Below, piece by piece: positions 50,806 through 60,143 of a DNA stretch of 64,000 nucleotides. The notes under the pieces were generated by a model. It saw nothing but the letters and a program-made list of their open reading frames with translations. It was not told where the DNA came from and ran no database searches. Position numbers and translations under genes: made by a program. The DNA comes from Sphingomonas sp. GTDB lineage: Bacteria > Pseudomonadota > Alphaproteobacteria > Sphingomonadales > Sphingomonadaceae. The stretch lies in contig NZ_SSMY01000010.1 in the NCBI RefSeq assembly GCF_004799495.1, positions 62,001 through 126,000 of the forward strand. The letters run 5' to 3'. The number at the start of each line of letters is the position of its first letter. Within the stretch, counting starts at the first letter, position 1.

Positions 50806-53766
50806 ATGGGCTACGAAGGTCAGGATTTCAGCGAGATCGCCGGCGGCGTGAGCCCGGCGTTCGTCGAGACGCTCTACCGGCGCTTCCAGGAATCGCCCGA
50901 CAGCGTCGAGCCGTCGTGGCGCGGCTGGTTCGAGGGGCTGGAGAACGGCCCGTCGGGCGCGAGCTGGGCCAACCCGGCCTGGCCGCCGAGCACGACCGAC
51001 GACCTGACCGCCGCGCTCGACCCGACGCAGATGGAGCCCATGGCCAAGCCCGCCAAAGGCCCCGCCCCCGCCGCGCCCGCGAAGCCCGCGTCGCAGGACG
51101 ACATCCTGAAGGCCGCGAGCGATTCGATCCGCGCGATGATGCTGATCCGCACCTATCGCGTGCGCGGGCACCTCGCCGCCAACCTCGATCCGCTCGGCCT
51201 CTCGAAATACGAGATGCCGGCCGACCTCAAGACCGAATATCACGGCTTCTCCGACGCCGACATCGACCGCCCGGTCTATCTCGGCGGGCAGCTCGGGCTC
51301 GACTGGGCGACGATCCGCGAACTCGTCGACATCCTGCGCGCGAACTACTGCGGCAATGTCGGCCTCGAATATATGCACATCGCCGACGTCGAGGAGCGCC
51401 GCTTCCTGCAAGAGCGAATGGAGGGCAAGGACAAGGCGATCAGCTTCACGCCCGACGGCAAGAAGGCCATCCTCACGAAAGTCATCGAGGGCGAGCAGTG
51501 GGAACGCTTCCTCGGCAAGAAATATGTCGGCACGAAGCGCTTCGGGCTCGACGGCGGCGAGGCGATGATCCCCGCGCTCGAAAGCGTGATCAAGTATGGC
51601 GGCGCGATGGGCGTCACCGAGATCGTCTATGGCATGGCGCACCGCGGGCGGTTGAACGTGCTCGCCAACGTGATGGCGAAGCCACTGCGCGTGATCTTCC
51701 ACGAATTCGGCGGCGGATCGGCTAATCCCGAGGATGTCGGCGGGTCGGGCGACGTGAAGTATCACCTCGGCACCTCGACCGACCGCGAATTCGACGGGAT
51801 CAAGGTGCACATGAGTCTGGTGGCCAACCCCAGCCACCTCGAAGCCGCCGATCCGGTCGTGCTCGGCAAGACTCGTGCGATCCAGACGCTGGCCAACGAC
51901 CTGGAGGAGCATAGCCACTCGCTCCCCGTGCTGATCCATGGCGACGCCGCGTTCGCCGGCCAGGGCATCGTGTGGGAATGCCTCGGCTTCTCGGGCATCC
52001 GCGGTTACAATACCGGCGGCTGCCTGCACTTCATCATCAACAACCAGATCGGCTTCACCACCAGCCCGCAATTCGCGCGCTCGTCGCCCTATCCGTCGGA
52101 TGTCGCCAAGGGCGTCCAGGCGCCGATCTTCCACGTCAACGGCGACGATCCCGAAGCGGTGACCTTCGCGTGCAAGATGGCGATCGAGTTCCGCCAGAAA
52201 TTCCACCGCGACATCGTGATCGACATGTGGTGCTATCGCCGCTTCGGCCACAACGAGGGCGACGAACCGAGCTTCACCCAGCCGCTGATGTACAAGGCGA
52301 TCCGCGGGCATGCGCCGGTCAGCCAAATCTACGGCCAACGGCTGATCGCCGAGGGCGTGGTCGACCAGGGCTGGATCGACAGGACCACGCAGCAATTCGA
52401 TACGCTGTTGGAGGGCGAGTTCGAGGCCGGCGCGGCGTACAAGCCCAACAAGGCGGACTGGTTCTCTGGCCGCTGGTCGGGGCTCCACGCCCCCGCCGAC
52501 GAGGAAAGCGCGCGGCGCAATGTCGAGACCGGGATCGACAAGAAACTGTTCGACGGGCTCGGCCGCACGCTCACCACCGTCCCCGCCGATCTTACGATCC
52601 ACAAGGCGCTCGCGCGCGTGATCGACGCCAAGCGCAACATGTTCGCGAGCGGCGAGAATTTCGACTGGGCGACCGGCGAGGCGCTCGCGTTCGGGTCGCT
52701 GCTGTCCGAAGGCTATGGCGTCCGCCTGTCGGGGCAGGACTCCGGCCGCGGCACGTTCAGCCAGCGCCACGCGGTCTGGGTCGACCAGAACGACGAGCAC
52801 AAATACGTCCCGCTGTGGAACGTCGAGCACGGCGATTTCGAGGTGCTCGACAGCCCGCTGTCAGAATACGGCGTGCTCGGCTTCGAATATGGCTATGCGC
52901 TCGCCGACCCCAAGACGCTCGTGATCTGGGAAGCGCAGTTCGGCGACTTCATGAACGGCGCACAGATCATGATCGACCAGTTCATCGCGTCGGGCGAGGC
53001 CAAGTGGCTGCGCGCCAACGGGCTGGTGATGATGCTGCCGCACGGCTACGAGGGCCAGGGACCGGAGCATAGCTCGGCGCGGGTCGAGCGCTTCCTGCAA
53101 CTGTGCGCGGGCGACAATCTTCAGGTCGCCAATTGCACGACGCCGGCGAACATCTTCCACCTGCTGCGCCGCCAGATGCACCGCACGTTCCGCAAACCCC
53201 TGGTGATATTTACGCCCAAGTCGCTGCTCCGCCACAAGCGCGCGGTGTCGAAGGCGGCGGATTTCCAGGGCGACAGCCATTTCCGGCGCTTGCTGAGCGA
53301 TCCCGATGCCGCGGCGGACGCCAAGACCAAACGTCTCGTCCTGTGCACCGGCAAGGTCGCGTACGATTTGTTCGACGCGCGCGACGCGGCAGGCGACACC
53401 GACGTGCAGATCGTCCGGGTCGAACAGCTCTACCCGTTCCCGACCGAGGCTTTGGCCAAACGCGTCGAGCGTATGACCGCGCTCGAAGACGTGGTGTGGG
53501 CGCAGGAAGAGCCGAAGAACAACGGCGCGTGGTTCTTCGTCGAGCCGCTGATCGAGGAAGCGCTCCACGCCGCGAAGGCCAAGGCGAAGCGCGCGCGCTA
53601 CGCTGGCCGCGCGGCGGCGGCGAGCCCCGCGACGGGCCTCGCTAAGCGCCACCAGCTCGAACAAGGCGCGTTGGTGGCGGATGCGCTCGGCCATAGCGTG
53701 CGCGAGGAAGTGCGCCGCGCGCGGACGAGCGAGACGACCAAGAAAGCCGGCAAGGCCGGCGCATGA
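50806..53766 (+). CDS. sucA: 2-oxoglutarate dehydrogenase E1 component
   Basis: GYEGQDFSEIAGGVSPAFVETLYRRFQESPDSVEPSWRGWFEGLE...GMAHRGRLNVLANVM...FGHNEGDEPSFTQPLMY...LPHGYEGQGPEHSSARVERFLQL. Confidence 0.97.
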   Translation: MGYEGQDFSEIAGGVSPAFVETLYRRFQESPDSVEPSWRGWFEGLENGPSGASWANPAWPPSTTDDLTAALDPTQMEPMAKPAKGPAPAAPAKPASQDDILKAASDSIRAMMLIRTYRVRGHLAANLDPLGLSKYEMPADLKTEYHGFSDADIDRPVYLGGQLGLDWATIRELVDILRANYCGNVGLEYMHIADVEERRFLQERMEGKDKAISFTPDGKKAILTKVIEGEQWERFLGKKYVGTKRFGLDGGEAMIPALESVIKYGGAMGVTEIVYGMAHRGRLNVLANVMAKPLRVIFHEFGGGSANPEDVGGSGDVKYHLGTSTDREFDGIKVHMSLVANPSHLEAADPVVLGKTRAIQTLANDLEEHSHSLPVLIHGDAAFAGQGIVWECLGFSGIRGYNTGGCLHFIINNQIGFTTSPQFARSSPYPSDVAKGVQAPIFHVNGDDPEAVTFACKMAIEFRQKFHRDIVIDMWCYRRFGHNEGDEPSFTQPLMYKAIRGHAPVSQIYGQRLIAEGVVDQGWIDRTTQQFDTLLEGEFEAGAAYKPNKADWFSGRWSGLHAPADEESARRNVETGIDKKLFDGLGRTLTTVPADLTIHKALARVIDAKRNMFASGENFDWATGEALAFGSLLSEGYGVRLSGQDSGRGTFSQRHAVWVDQNDEHKYVPLWNVEHGDFEVLDSPLSEYGVLGFEYGYALADPKTLVIWEAQFGDFMNGAQIMIDQFIASGEAKWLRANGLVMMLPHGYEGQGPEHSSARVERFLQLCAGDNLQVANCTTPANIFHLLRRQMHRTFRKPLVIFTPKSLLRHKRAVSKAADFQGDSHFRRLLSDPDAAADAKTKRLVLCTGKVAYDLFDARDAAGDTDVQIVRVEQLYPFPTEALAKRVERMTALEDVVWAQEEPKNNGAWFFVEPLIEEALHAAKAKAKRARYAGRAAAASPATGLAKRHQLEQGALVADALGHSVREEVRRARTSETTKKAGKAGA

Positions 53767-53787
53767 TGCACGCTTCGAGGACACATT

Positions 53788-55014
53788 ATGGCGACTGAAG
53801 TGACCGTACCCACGCTGGGCGAATCGATCGTCGAGGCGACGGTGGGCGAATGGCTCAAGCAGCCGGGCGACCCGGTGAAGCAGGACGAGCCGATCGTCAG
53901 CCTCGAAACCGACAAGGTCGCGGTCGAGGTGCCCTCGCCCGTCGCGGGCGTGATGGGCCAGCCCGCTGTGAAGGTCGGCGACACCGTCGCGGTCGGCGCG
54001 TTGCTCGCGACGGTTGAGGCCGGCGGCGCGGCGGCGGCTCCTGTGCCCGCGCCTGCCCCTGCCGCTGCGCCAGCCCCTGCCCCGGCCGAAACCGCTGGAC
54101 AGCAAGCGCCGGCGTCGGGCGATGCGCCCGCGGCACTGTCGCCATCGGTGCGCCGCGCAGTGCTCGAAACCGGGGTCGACCCGGGCACCGTCAAGGGCAC
54201 CGGCAGGGACGGCCGGATCACCAAGGACGACGTGATGGCCGCGGCCAGCGCGCCTGTGCCTGCTCCCGCGCCGGCCGCCGCGCCGCAGACTCCCTCGGTC
54301 GCCGCTTCCACGGGCCGCAAGGAAGAACGCGTCCGCATGACGCGGCTGCGCCAGACCGTCGCCAAGCGCCTCAAGGAAGCGCAGAACACCGCGGCGATGC
54401 TGACGACGTTCAACGACGTCGACATGTCGGCGGTCATCGAAGCGCGGACCAAGTACAAGGATCTGTTCGAGAAGAAGCACGGCGTGCGGCTCGGCTTCAT
54501 GGGCTTCTTCGTGAAGGCCGCGTGCATGGCGCTGAAGGACGTGCCGAGCGTCAACGCGCAGATCGACGGCGAGGAAATCGTCTATCACGATTTCGCCGAC
54601 ATCTCGGTCGCGGTGAGTGCGCCGCAGGGCCTCGTGGTGCCGGTGATCCGAGACGCGGACCAGCTGTCGGTCGCAGGTATCGAAAAGGCGATCGGCGATT
54701 TCGGCAAGCGCGCCAAGGACGGCAGCCTCAAGATGGAAGAGATGAAGGGCGGCACCTTTACCATCTCCAACGGCGGCGTGTTCGGGAGCCTGATGTCGAC
54801 CCCGATCATCAACCCGCCGCAGAGCGCCGTGCTCGGCCTGCACCGCATCGAAGACCGCCCGGTGGTGGTCGACGGCCAAGTCGTGGTGCGCCCGATGATG
54901 TACCTCGCCTTGAGCTACGACCACCGCCTGATCGACGGCCGCGAGGCGGTGACCTTCCTCGTCGCGCTCAAGAATGCGATCGAGGACCCCACCCGTATTC
55001 TGATCGACCTGTAA
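53788..55014 (+). CDS. sucB: Dihydrolipoamide succinyltransferase (E2)
   Basis: [51 protein letters not shown]...[33 protein letters not shown]. Confidence 0.96.
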   Translation: MATEVTVPTLGESIVEATVGEWLKQPGDPVKQDEPIVSLETDKVAVEVPSPVAGVMGQPAVKVGDTVAVGALLATVEAGGAAAAPVPAPAPAAAPAPAPAETAGQQAPASGDAPAALSPSVRRAVLETGVDPGTVKGTGRDGRITKDDVMAAASAPVPAPAPAAAPQTPSVAASTGRKEERVRMTRLRQTVAKRLKEAQNTAAMLTTFNDVDMSAVIEARTKYKDLFEKKHGVRLGFMGFFVKAACMALKDVPSVNAQIDGEEIVYHDFADISVAVSAPQGLVVPVIRDADQLSVAGIEKAIGDFGKRAKDGSLKMEEMKGGTFTISNGGVFGSLMSTPIINPPQSAVLGLHRIEDRPVVVDGQVVVRPMMYLALSYDHRLIDGREAVTFLVALKNAIEDPTRILIDL

Positions 55015-55042
55015 GCTTCCTACATAGGAAGCGGAGACCAAC

Positions 55043-56437
55043 ATGGCTGACTATGATTTCGACGTCCTGGTGATCGGTGCCGGCCCCGGCGGCTATGTCG
55101 CGGCGATCCGCGCGGCGCAGCTTGGGCTCAAGACAGGGTGCGTCGAAAGCCGCGAGACGCTCGGCGGGACGTGCCTCAACGTCGGGTGCATTCCGTCCAA
55201 GGCGATGCTCCACGCGTCCGAGTTCTACGATCATGCGGCGAACGGCGCGATGGCGAAGATGGGGGTCAAGATCGACAAGATGTCGCTCGACCTCGACACG
55301 ATGCACGGCCAGCGCCGCGACGCGGTCAAGCAGCTGACCGGCGGGATCGAGTTCCTGTTCAAGAAGAACAAGGTCGAGTGGCTCAAGGGCCATGCCGCAT
55401 TCACCGGCAAGGACACGGTGAAAGTCGGCGACCGCGAGGTGCGCGCGAAGAATATCGTCATCGCGACCGGTTCCTCGGTCACACCGCTGCCGGGCGTCGA
55501 GATCGACGAGAAGATCGTCGTGTCCTCGACCGGCGCGCTCGAACTGGCGAAGGTGCCGGGGCACCTGGTCGTGATCGGCGGCGGCGTGATCGGGCTCGAG
55601 CTCGGCAGCGTGTGGCGGCGGCTCGGCGCGAAGGTGACGGTGGTCGAGTTCCTCGACCAGATCCTGCCGGGCTTTGACGGCGAAGTGCGCAAGGAATCGA
55701 ACAAGATTCTCAAGAAGCAGGGGCTAGAGTTCAAGCTGTCGACCAAGGTCACCGGCGTCGCCGTCAGGGGCAAGACCGCGACGCTGACGGTCGAGCCGGC
55801 CAAGGGCGGCGATGCCGAGACGATCGAGGCGGACACCGTGCTCGTGTCGATCGGGCGCAAGCCCAACACCGACGGCCTGTTGCTCGACGCCGCGGGGCTC
55901 GCCACCAACCAGCGCGGCCAGATCGAGATCGACCATGATTTCCGCACCGCCGTCCCCGGCATCTGGGCGATCGGCGACGTCGTTCCGGGCCCCATGCTGG
56001 CGCACAAGGCCGAGGACGAGGGCATCGCGGTGGCGGAAAATATCGCCGGCCAGCACGGCATCGTGAACCACGACGTGATCCCGTCGGTGGTCTACACCTG
56101 GCCCGAAATCGCGGGTGTCGGGCTGACCGAGGAAGCGGCGAAGGAGCGCGGCGAGGTCAAGGTCGGCAAGTTCCCGATGCTCGCCAACAGCCGCGCCAAG
56201 ACCAACCATGAGCCCGACGGTTTCGTGAAGGTGATCGCCGATGCGAATACCGACCGCGTGCTCGGGGTGTGGTGCATCGCGTCAGTCGCGGGCACGATGA
56301 TCGCGCAAGCCGCGCAAGCGATGGAGTTCGGCGCGACGAGCGAGGACATCGCCTACACCTGCCATGCGCATCCGACGCATAGCGAGGCGATCAAGGAAGC
56401 GGCGATGGGGGTAACGGGCAAGCCGATCCACATCTAG
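55043..56437 (+). CDS. lpdA: Dihydrolipoyl dehydrogenase (E3)
   Basis: YDFDVLVIGAGPGGYVAAIRAAQLGLKTGCVESRETLGGTCLNVGCIPSKAMLHASEFY...CHAHPTHSEAIKEAAMGV. Confidence 0.97.
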   Translation: MADYDFDVLVIGAGPGGYVAAIRAAQLGLKTGCVESRETLGGTCLNVGCIPSKAMLHASEFYDHAANGAMAKMGVKIDKMSLDLDTMHGQRRDAVKQLTGGIEFLFKKNKVEWLKGHAAFTGKDTVKVGDREVRAKNIVIATGSSVTPLPGVEIDEKIVVSSTGALELAKVPGHLVVIGGGVIGLELGSVWRRLGAKVTVVEFLDQILPGFDGEVRKESNKILKKQGLEFKLSTKVTGVAVRGKTATLTVEPAKGGDAETIEADTVLVSIGRKPNTDGLLLDAAGLATNQRGQIEIDHDFRTAVPGIWAIGDVVPGPMLAHKAEDEGIAVAENIAGQHGIVNHDVIPSVVYTWPEIAGVGLTEEAAKERGEVKVGKFPMLANSRAKTNHEPDGFVKVIADANTDRVLGVWCIASVAGTMIAQAAQAMEFGATSEDIAYTCHAHPTHSEAIKEAAMGVTGKPIHI

Positions 56438-56555
56438 CCAAGCCGGCGACGCGATCAGCCACTGCTAATCGCGAGCGAACTAGGCTCGGCCGGCCAGCGC
56501 CGCCTATGGCGGCGACCGACGGCGCGGATTTACTCCGCGCCGCCGTCCTCAGGCT

Positions 56556-56828
56556 TCAGCGATAGCGCCAGCCGCCATGCCAGCGATAGCGGTTCTGCCA
56601 GTAGCGGTGGCCATCCCAATAGCCTTGGCCACGATAATAATTGCCGATCACCAGGCGTACGCCGGGCGCGCCCACCGGGGCTACAACGACGCGGTCGCCG
56701 CGGTTGGGCACGCAGCGGTTATGCCAGCCACGGTGATAGCCGCGGCCACAGCCGTCGGCGGCGAGCGCGGGGGCGGCGGTCGCCAGCACCGTGCCGGCGG
56801 CGAGCATCGAAAGCATGATTTTACGCAT
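56556..56828 (-). CDS. Small secreted Arg/Tyr/Trp/Gly-rich hypothetical protein
   Basis: MRKIMLSMLAAGTVLATAAPALAADGCGRGYHRGWHNRCVPNRGDRVVVAPVGAPGVRLVIGNYYRGQGYWDGHRYWQNRYRWHGGWRYR. Confidence 0.75.
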   Translation of the reverse strand: MRKIMLSMLAAGTVLATAAPALAADGCGRGYHRGWHNRCVPNRGDRVVVAPVGAPGVRLVIGNYYRGQGYWDGHRYWQNRYRWHGGWRYR

Positions 56829-56991
56829 GGATGAAGACCTTTCATCTGACTGGCCCGGCCGACGAAACCGGCCGGACGGAGGTTAACGGCCAAACCGCGC
56901 AAACCCTTCGATCGCGATCGAGGAAGCGGGGCCGATGGCAGGGATAACGTTTCACCTGCGATTTCTTTCCCGCCCATTTTCGGCCTAACTT

Positions 56992-57459
56992 CTAGGCCGC
57001 CAGCAACGCCTTCCACCGCGTGCGGCCCACGTCCGACCAGATGCCTTCACTCGTCGGGTAGAAGATCTCGAACGCCGGTACGCCTTCGGGCAGGGTGACC
57101 CAGGGCAGCTTCGACCGCGTGAAGATGTGCACGTCGGGCGGCATCGCCCCCGGATCGTCGAGCGTGCCGACGCGGACGAACGACGATTTGCGCCCCGAAT
57201 TGGCGTAGTGGCTCCATAAGGCGACGCGGCAGCACGGGCAGCGCGCGATCTCCTGCCCCTTGCCGCTCGCCGACGGCGTCATGACGTAATCGGGCGTCCC
57301 GGCGAGCACGGTGACCCGGTCGCTTTCGATCACCGCGTTGATCACGAACGCGCTGCCGGTTTCGGTCTGGCAATCGGTGCAGTGGCAGCAATGCACCACC
57401 ATCGGTTCGCTGGTCAGCGCGTAGCGCACCGCGCCGCAGGTGCAGCCGCCCTCAGCCAT
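56992..57459 (-). CDS. GFA family (glutathione-dependent formaldehyde-activating-like) protein
   Basis: GGCTCGAVRYALTSEPMVVHCCHCTDCQTETGSAFVINAVIESDRVTVLAGTPDYVMTPSASGKGQEIARCPCCRVALWSHY. Confidence 0.92.
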   Translation of the reverse strand: MAEGGCTCGAVRYALTSEPMVVHCCHCTDCQTETGSAFVINAVIESDRVTVLAGTPDYVMTPSASGKGQEIARCPCCRVALWSHYANSGRKSSFVRVGTLDDPGAMPPDVHIFTRSKLPWVTLPEGVPAFEIFYPTSEGIWSDVGRTRWKALLAA

Positions 57460-59071
57460 CGGTCTTCAAATGACCGGTGGATTGCAGCGGCTCGGGATCC
57501 GGCGGCGGCGGCGGCGGCGGGGGTGGCGGCGGAGGTGGCGGTGGTGGAGGAGGAGGAGGAGGTGGTGGTGGTGGTGGTGGTGGTGCAACATACACCGGCG
57601 CGGGCGGCGGTGGCGGCGGTGCCGCTTCCACGAACGGGGGTGGCGGAGCGGGCGGCGCGATCTCGACCGGGGCGGGCGGCGGCGGTGCGACATAGCGCGG
57701 CTCCGGCGCCGGAGTAGGCGCGGCAACGCGCGGCAACGGGGAAACCTCGGGCACTGTATCGGGCCGGCCGCTTCCCAGTATATCGCGCTTGCCCGAGGGG
57801 TCGTAGCGCAGGCGCGGGGGCGCCGGCGGCGCGACGTAGACGGGCGGCGGCAACGGCTCGCTGGCAGCGGGCGGTGGCGAGGGCGGCGCGGGCGGCACAG
57901 TGCCCGTGCCACCGCGCGGCGGGCGGCTTGGCGATCCCGCGCCCGGCGTCGGAGCTGGGACGCCCGGCGGCGTGACATCACGCCCCGGCCGGCGGCCGGC
58001 TCCGCTGCCCGGTCTTGCGTCGTCCGGCCGATCGGCGCGCGGCGGCGCTGGCGGCGTTCCCGGCGTGCCTGGCGTGGCTCGCGCGCCCGGTCGTGGCCGG
58101 CCGTTCCAGCCGCCCTGCCCCGATCCGGGGCGCCGGCCCGGGATAGCTCCCGGCTGCGCACCTGGCGTTGTGTTCCAGCCGCCACCGTTGGGCGGCGGCG
58201 CCCCGCGATAGCCGCCGCGGCGCCAGCGGTCGAACCGCTCGGCGCGCGCGCGGCGGCGGCTTCCCTCGTCGCCCAGCCGCGCGCGCCAGTCGCCGTGGTG
58301 GCGAGCGCCCGCCCCAGTGCGGTAGCGCGACCAGCCCGGCGCCCCGCGCCAGCTGTCGAAGCGCAGCGTGATCCCGCCGAAATAATACAGGCTGTCGGCC
58401 CAGTCTGACGCGACCACCGGCGCGCGCGTGCGGATCGACGCGCGCATCGCGCGGCCGCGCTCCGCCAGCCACAGCGCACCGTCGGCGATCGCATCGCCGG
58501 GCTGCCACGCCACCAATTGCGCATCGGCGCCATAGACCGCGGCCAGTGCGCGGCCGGCAAAACCGTACGAATAGGCATCGTCGCCGACGAAGAACGGATA
58601 CGCGTCGTCTCCGGCGAAGGCGTAGAAGCGATAATGGTCACCGACCGGCTCGGCCAGCATCAGCGCGCCGCCGCTCAGCTCCCACGCCCAGCAATCGATC
58701 CCATCGTAGCGAAAGCCGTAGTCGGGCGGCGACGCGCCCACCGTGTCGAGCAAGACATCGGCATCGTCGATGTAGCGATAGAGCGCCGGATCGGCGGCAG
58801 GCGGCGGTGGAGCGGGAGGCAGATAGGCCGGCGCCGGCGGTGCGGGCGGGGCATAGACGATCCCGGACCCGGGGATCGGCACCAGGACCACTTTCTTCGC
58901 GGCTTTCTTCTTTACCGCTTTCCGCACGACCTTCTTCTTGACGGCCTTCTTCGCGACGACCTTCTTGGCCGCGGGCTGCGCAGCGGCGGCGGGCGCGCCC
59001 GCCATGCCGGTCAGCGCCAGCAACGCCGCGATCGCGCTGCCGGTCGCCAGTTTCCGCTTACGCTCGCTCAT
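57452..59071 (-). CDS. Secreted Pro-rich hypothetical protein with Lys/Ala/Val-rich N-terminal tract and 27-residue C-terminal polyproline
   Basis: MSERKRKLATGSAIAALLALTGMAGAPAAAAQPAAKKVVAKKAVKKKVVRKAVKKKAAKKVV...; proline run encoded at 57500-57580. Confidence 0.75.
   Translation of the reverse strand: MSERKRKLATGSAIAALLALTGMAGAPAAAAQPAAKKVVAKKAVKKKVVRKAVKKKAAKKVVLVPIPGSGIVYAPPAPPAPAYLPPAPPPPAADPALYRYIDDADVLLDTVGASPPDYGFRYDGIDCWAWELSGGALMLAEPVGDHYRFYAFAGDDAYPFFVGDDAYSYGFAGRALAAVYGADAQLVAWQPGDAIADGALWLAERGRAMRASIRTRAPVVASDWADSLYYFGGITLRFDSWRGAPGWSRYRTGAGARHHGDWRARLGDEGSRRRARAERFDRWRRGGYRGAPPPNGGGWNTTPGAQPGAIPGRRPGSGQGGWNGRPRPGARATPGTPGTPPAPPRADRPDDARPGSGAGRRPGRDVTPPGVPAPTPGAGSPSRPPRGGTGTVPPAPPSPPPAASEPLPPPVYVAPPAPPRLRYDPSGKRDILGSGRPDTVPEVSPLPRVAAPTPAPEPRYVAPPPPAPVEIAPPAPPPPFVEAAPPPPPPAPVYVAPPPPPPPPPPPPPPPPPPPPPPPPPPPPDPEPLQSTGHLKTDG
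57500..57580 (-). repeat. CCN microsatellite encoding 27 consecutive prolines
   Basis: Minus strand reads (CCA)7(CCT)5(CCA)2 then mixed CCN, then (CCG)6. Confidence 0.9.
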
Positions 59072-59184
59072 CCCCGTCCCTTTCGTCGGCCCGCCAATCC
59101 GCGCGATCATTTCATCCTCGAGATGAACCTGGCCTGTCGTGCGTAACGAATCGGCACGCCCGGCCGATCGCGACGGGCAAGGTG

Positions 59185-59964
59185 TTACTTGGCGAGCACG
59201 ACGAGCTCGACCCCGGATCCGCCTTTCACCGGCACCCGCGACGCGCCGGTCGCGATGCGATAGTCCGCGACGCCGTAACCGAGCAGCGCGCGCTTGATCG
59301 CTGCCGCGCGGCGCAAGCCGAGCCCGCCGCTCACCGCCAGCTTGATCTGGGTGTTGAGGTGCGTCGTCATCACGCCCGCGATGCCGCGGATGCTCGCGAG
59401 CCCCGCCGTATTGGGCGTCGCCGACCCCGCGGCGAACGCCGTGTCGAGCGCGAAGCGTTGCGCGGGCGGCGCGTCGGAGCGCAGATATGCACCTAGGCTT
59501 GCCGGGTTCGCCTCGACCGGGCCGGACGGGCTTGGCGTCGCGTCGGGCGCCGGCGTGCGGGACGGAGCGCGCGCGGCGGGCGCGGTCTTCCCCGGCGTCG
59601 CGAGCGGGGTCGGCGTCGCCGGCACCTTGGGCGCGGCCGGCCCGCGCAAAATCAGGCTCGTCGCACTATAGACCAGGGCAACCCCGAGCACGCCGACGCC
59701 GAGCCATACGAACGGCGCGTACGATCGCCTGGCGTCCGCTCCGCCCGCACGCTCGGGCCCCGCCTCGGCGGCGGGACAGTCGAGCGTGACCCGGTCGGTC
59801 ACCTCGGCGACGCGCGCCAGCGGGATGGCATGCTGGTCGGCCTCGCTCGCGCCGATATGGTTGACGATGATCCGCACGCCCGACACGCGATGCACCGTGC
59901 CCACCAGCGCGCCGTCCGACCCGAAGATCGGCATGTCGGGAATGATCGCCGCGCGCTCGCTCAT
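59185..59964 (-). CDS. DUF2171/PRC-like N-terminal domain, TM, C-terminal OmpA/BON-like domain protein
   Basis: IPDMPIFGSDGALVGTVHRVSGVRIIVNHIGASEADQHAIPLARVAEVTDRVTLD; TM FVWLGVGVLGVALVYSATSLIL; C-terminal LGLRRAAAIKRALLGYGVADYRIATGASR. Confidence 0.65.
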   Translation of the reverse strand: MSERAAIIPDMPIFGSDGALVGTVHRVSGVRIIVNHIGASEADQHAIPLARVAEVTDRVTLDCPAAEAGPERAGGADARRSYAPFVWLGVGVLGVALVYSATSLILRGPAAPKVPATPTPLATPGKTAPAARAPSRTPAPDATPSPSGPVEANPASLGAYLRSDAPPAQRFALDTAFAAGSATPNTAGLASIRGIAGVMTTHLNTQIKLAVSGGLGLRRAAAIKRALLGYGVADYRIATGASRVPVKGGSGVELVVLAK

Positions 59965-60143
59965 CGTCGCTCTCCCGAGGGGTCCGGCATACCCTAGCGT
60001 CGCCGGCGTTGTTGCACCAGCGCAACGGTTGAGCACCATGAAGGAGGCGATCGCGCCCCCTCCCCCAAAACACTGCGCCACAATCAATCAATTGACATTG
60101 TAGCGGGGACGAGCGCGCGTCATATTGTGGACTTGGGGGGTCT

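Noticed and set aside
57477-57695. Plus-strand polyglycine ORF (72 aa)
   Set aside because: Pure antisense of the proline codon run.
60092-60126. TTGACA with a downstream catatt as a promoter for the DUF4062 gene
   Set aside because: Spacing of about 23 nt is too long for a sigma-70 type promoter; not listed as a feature.
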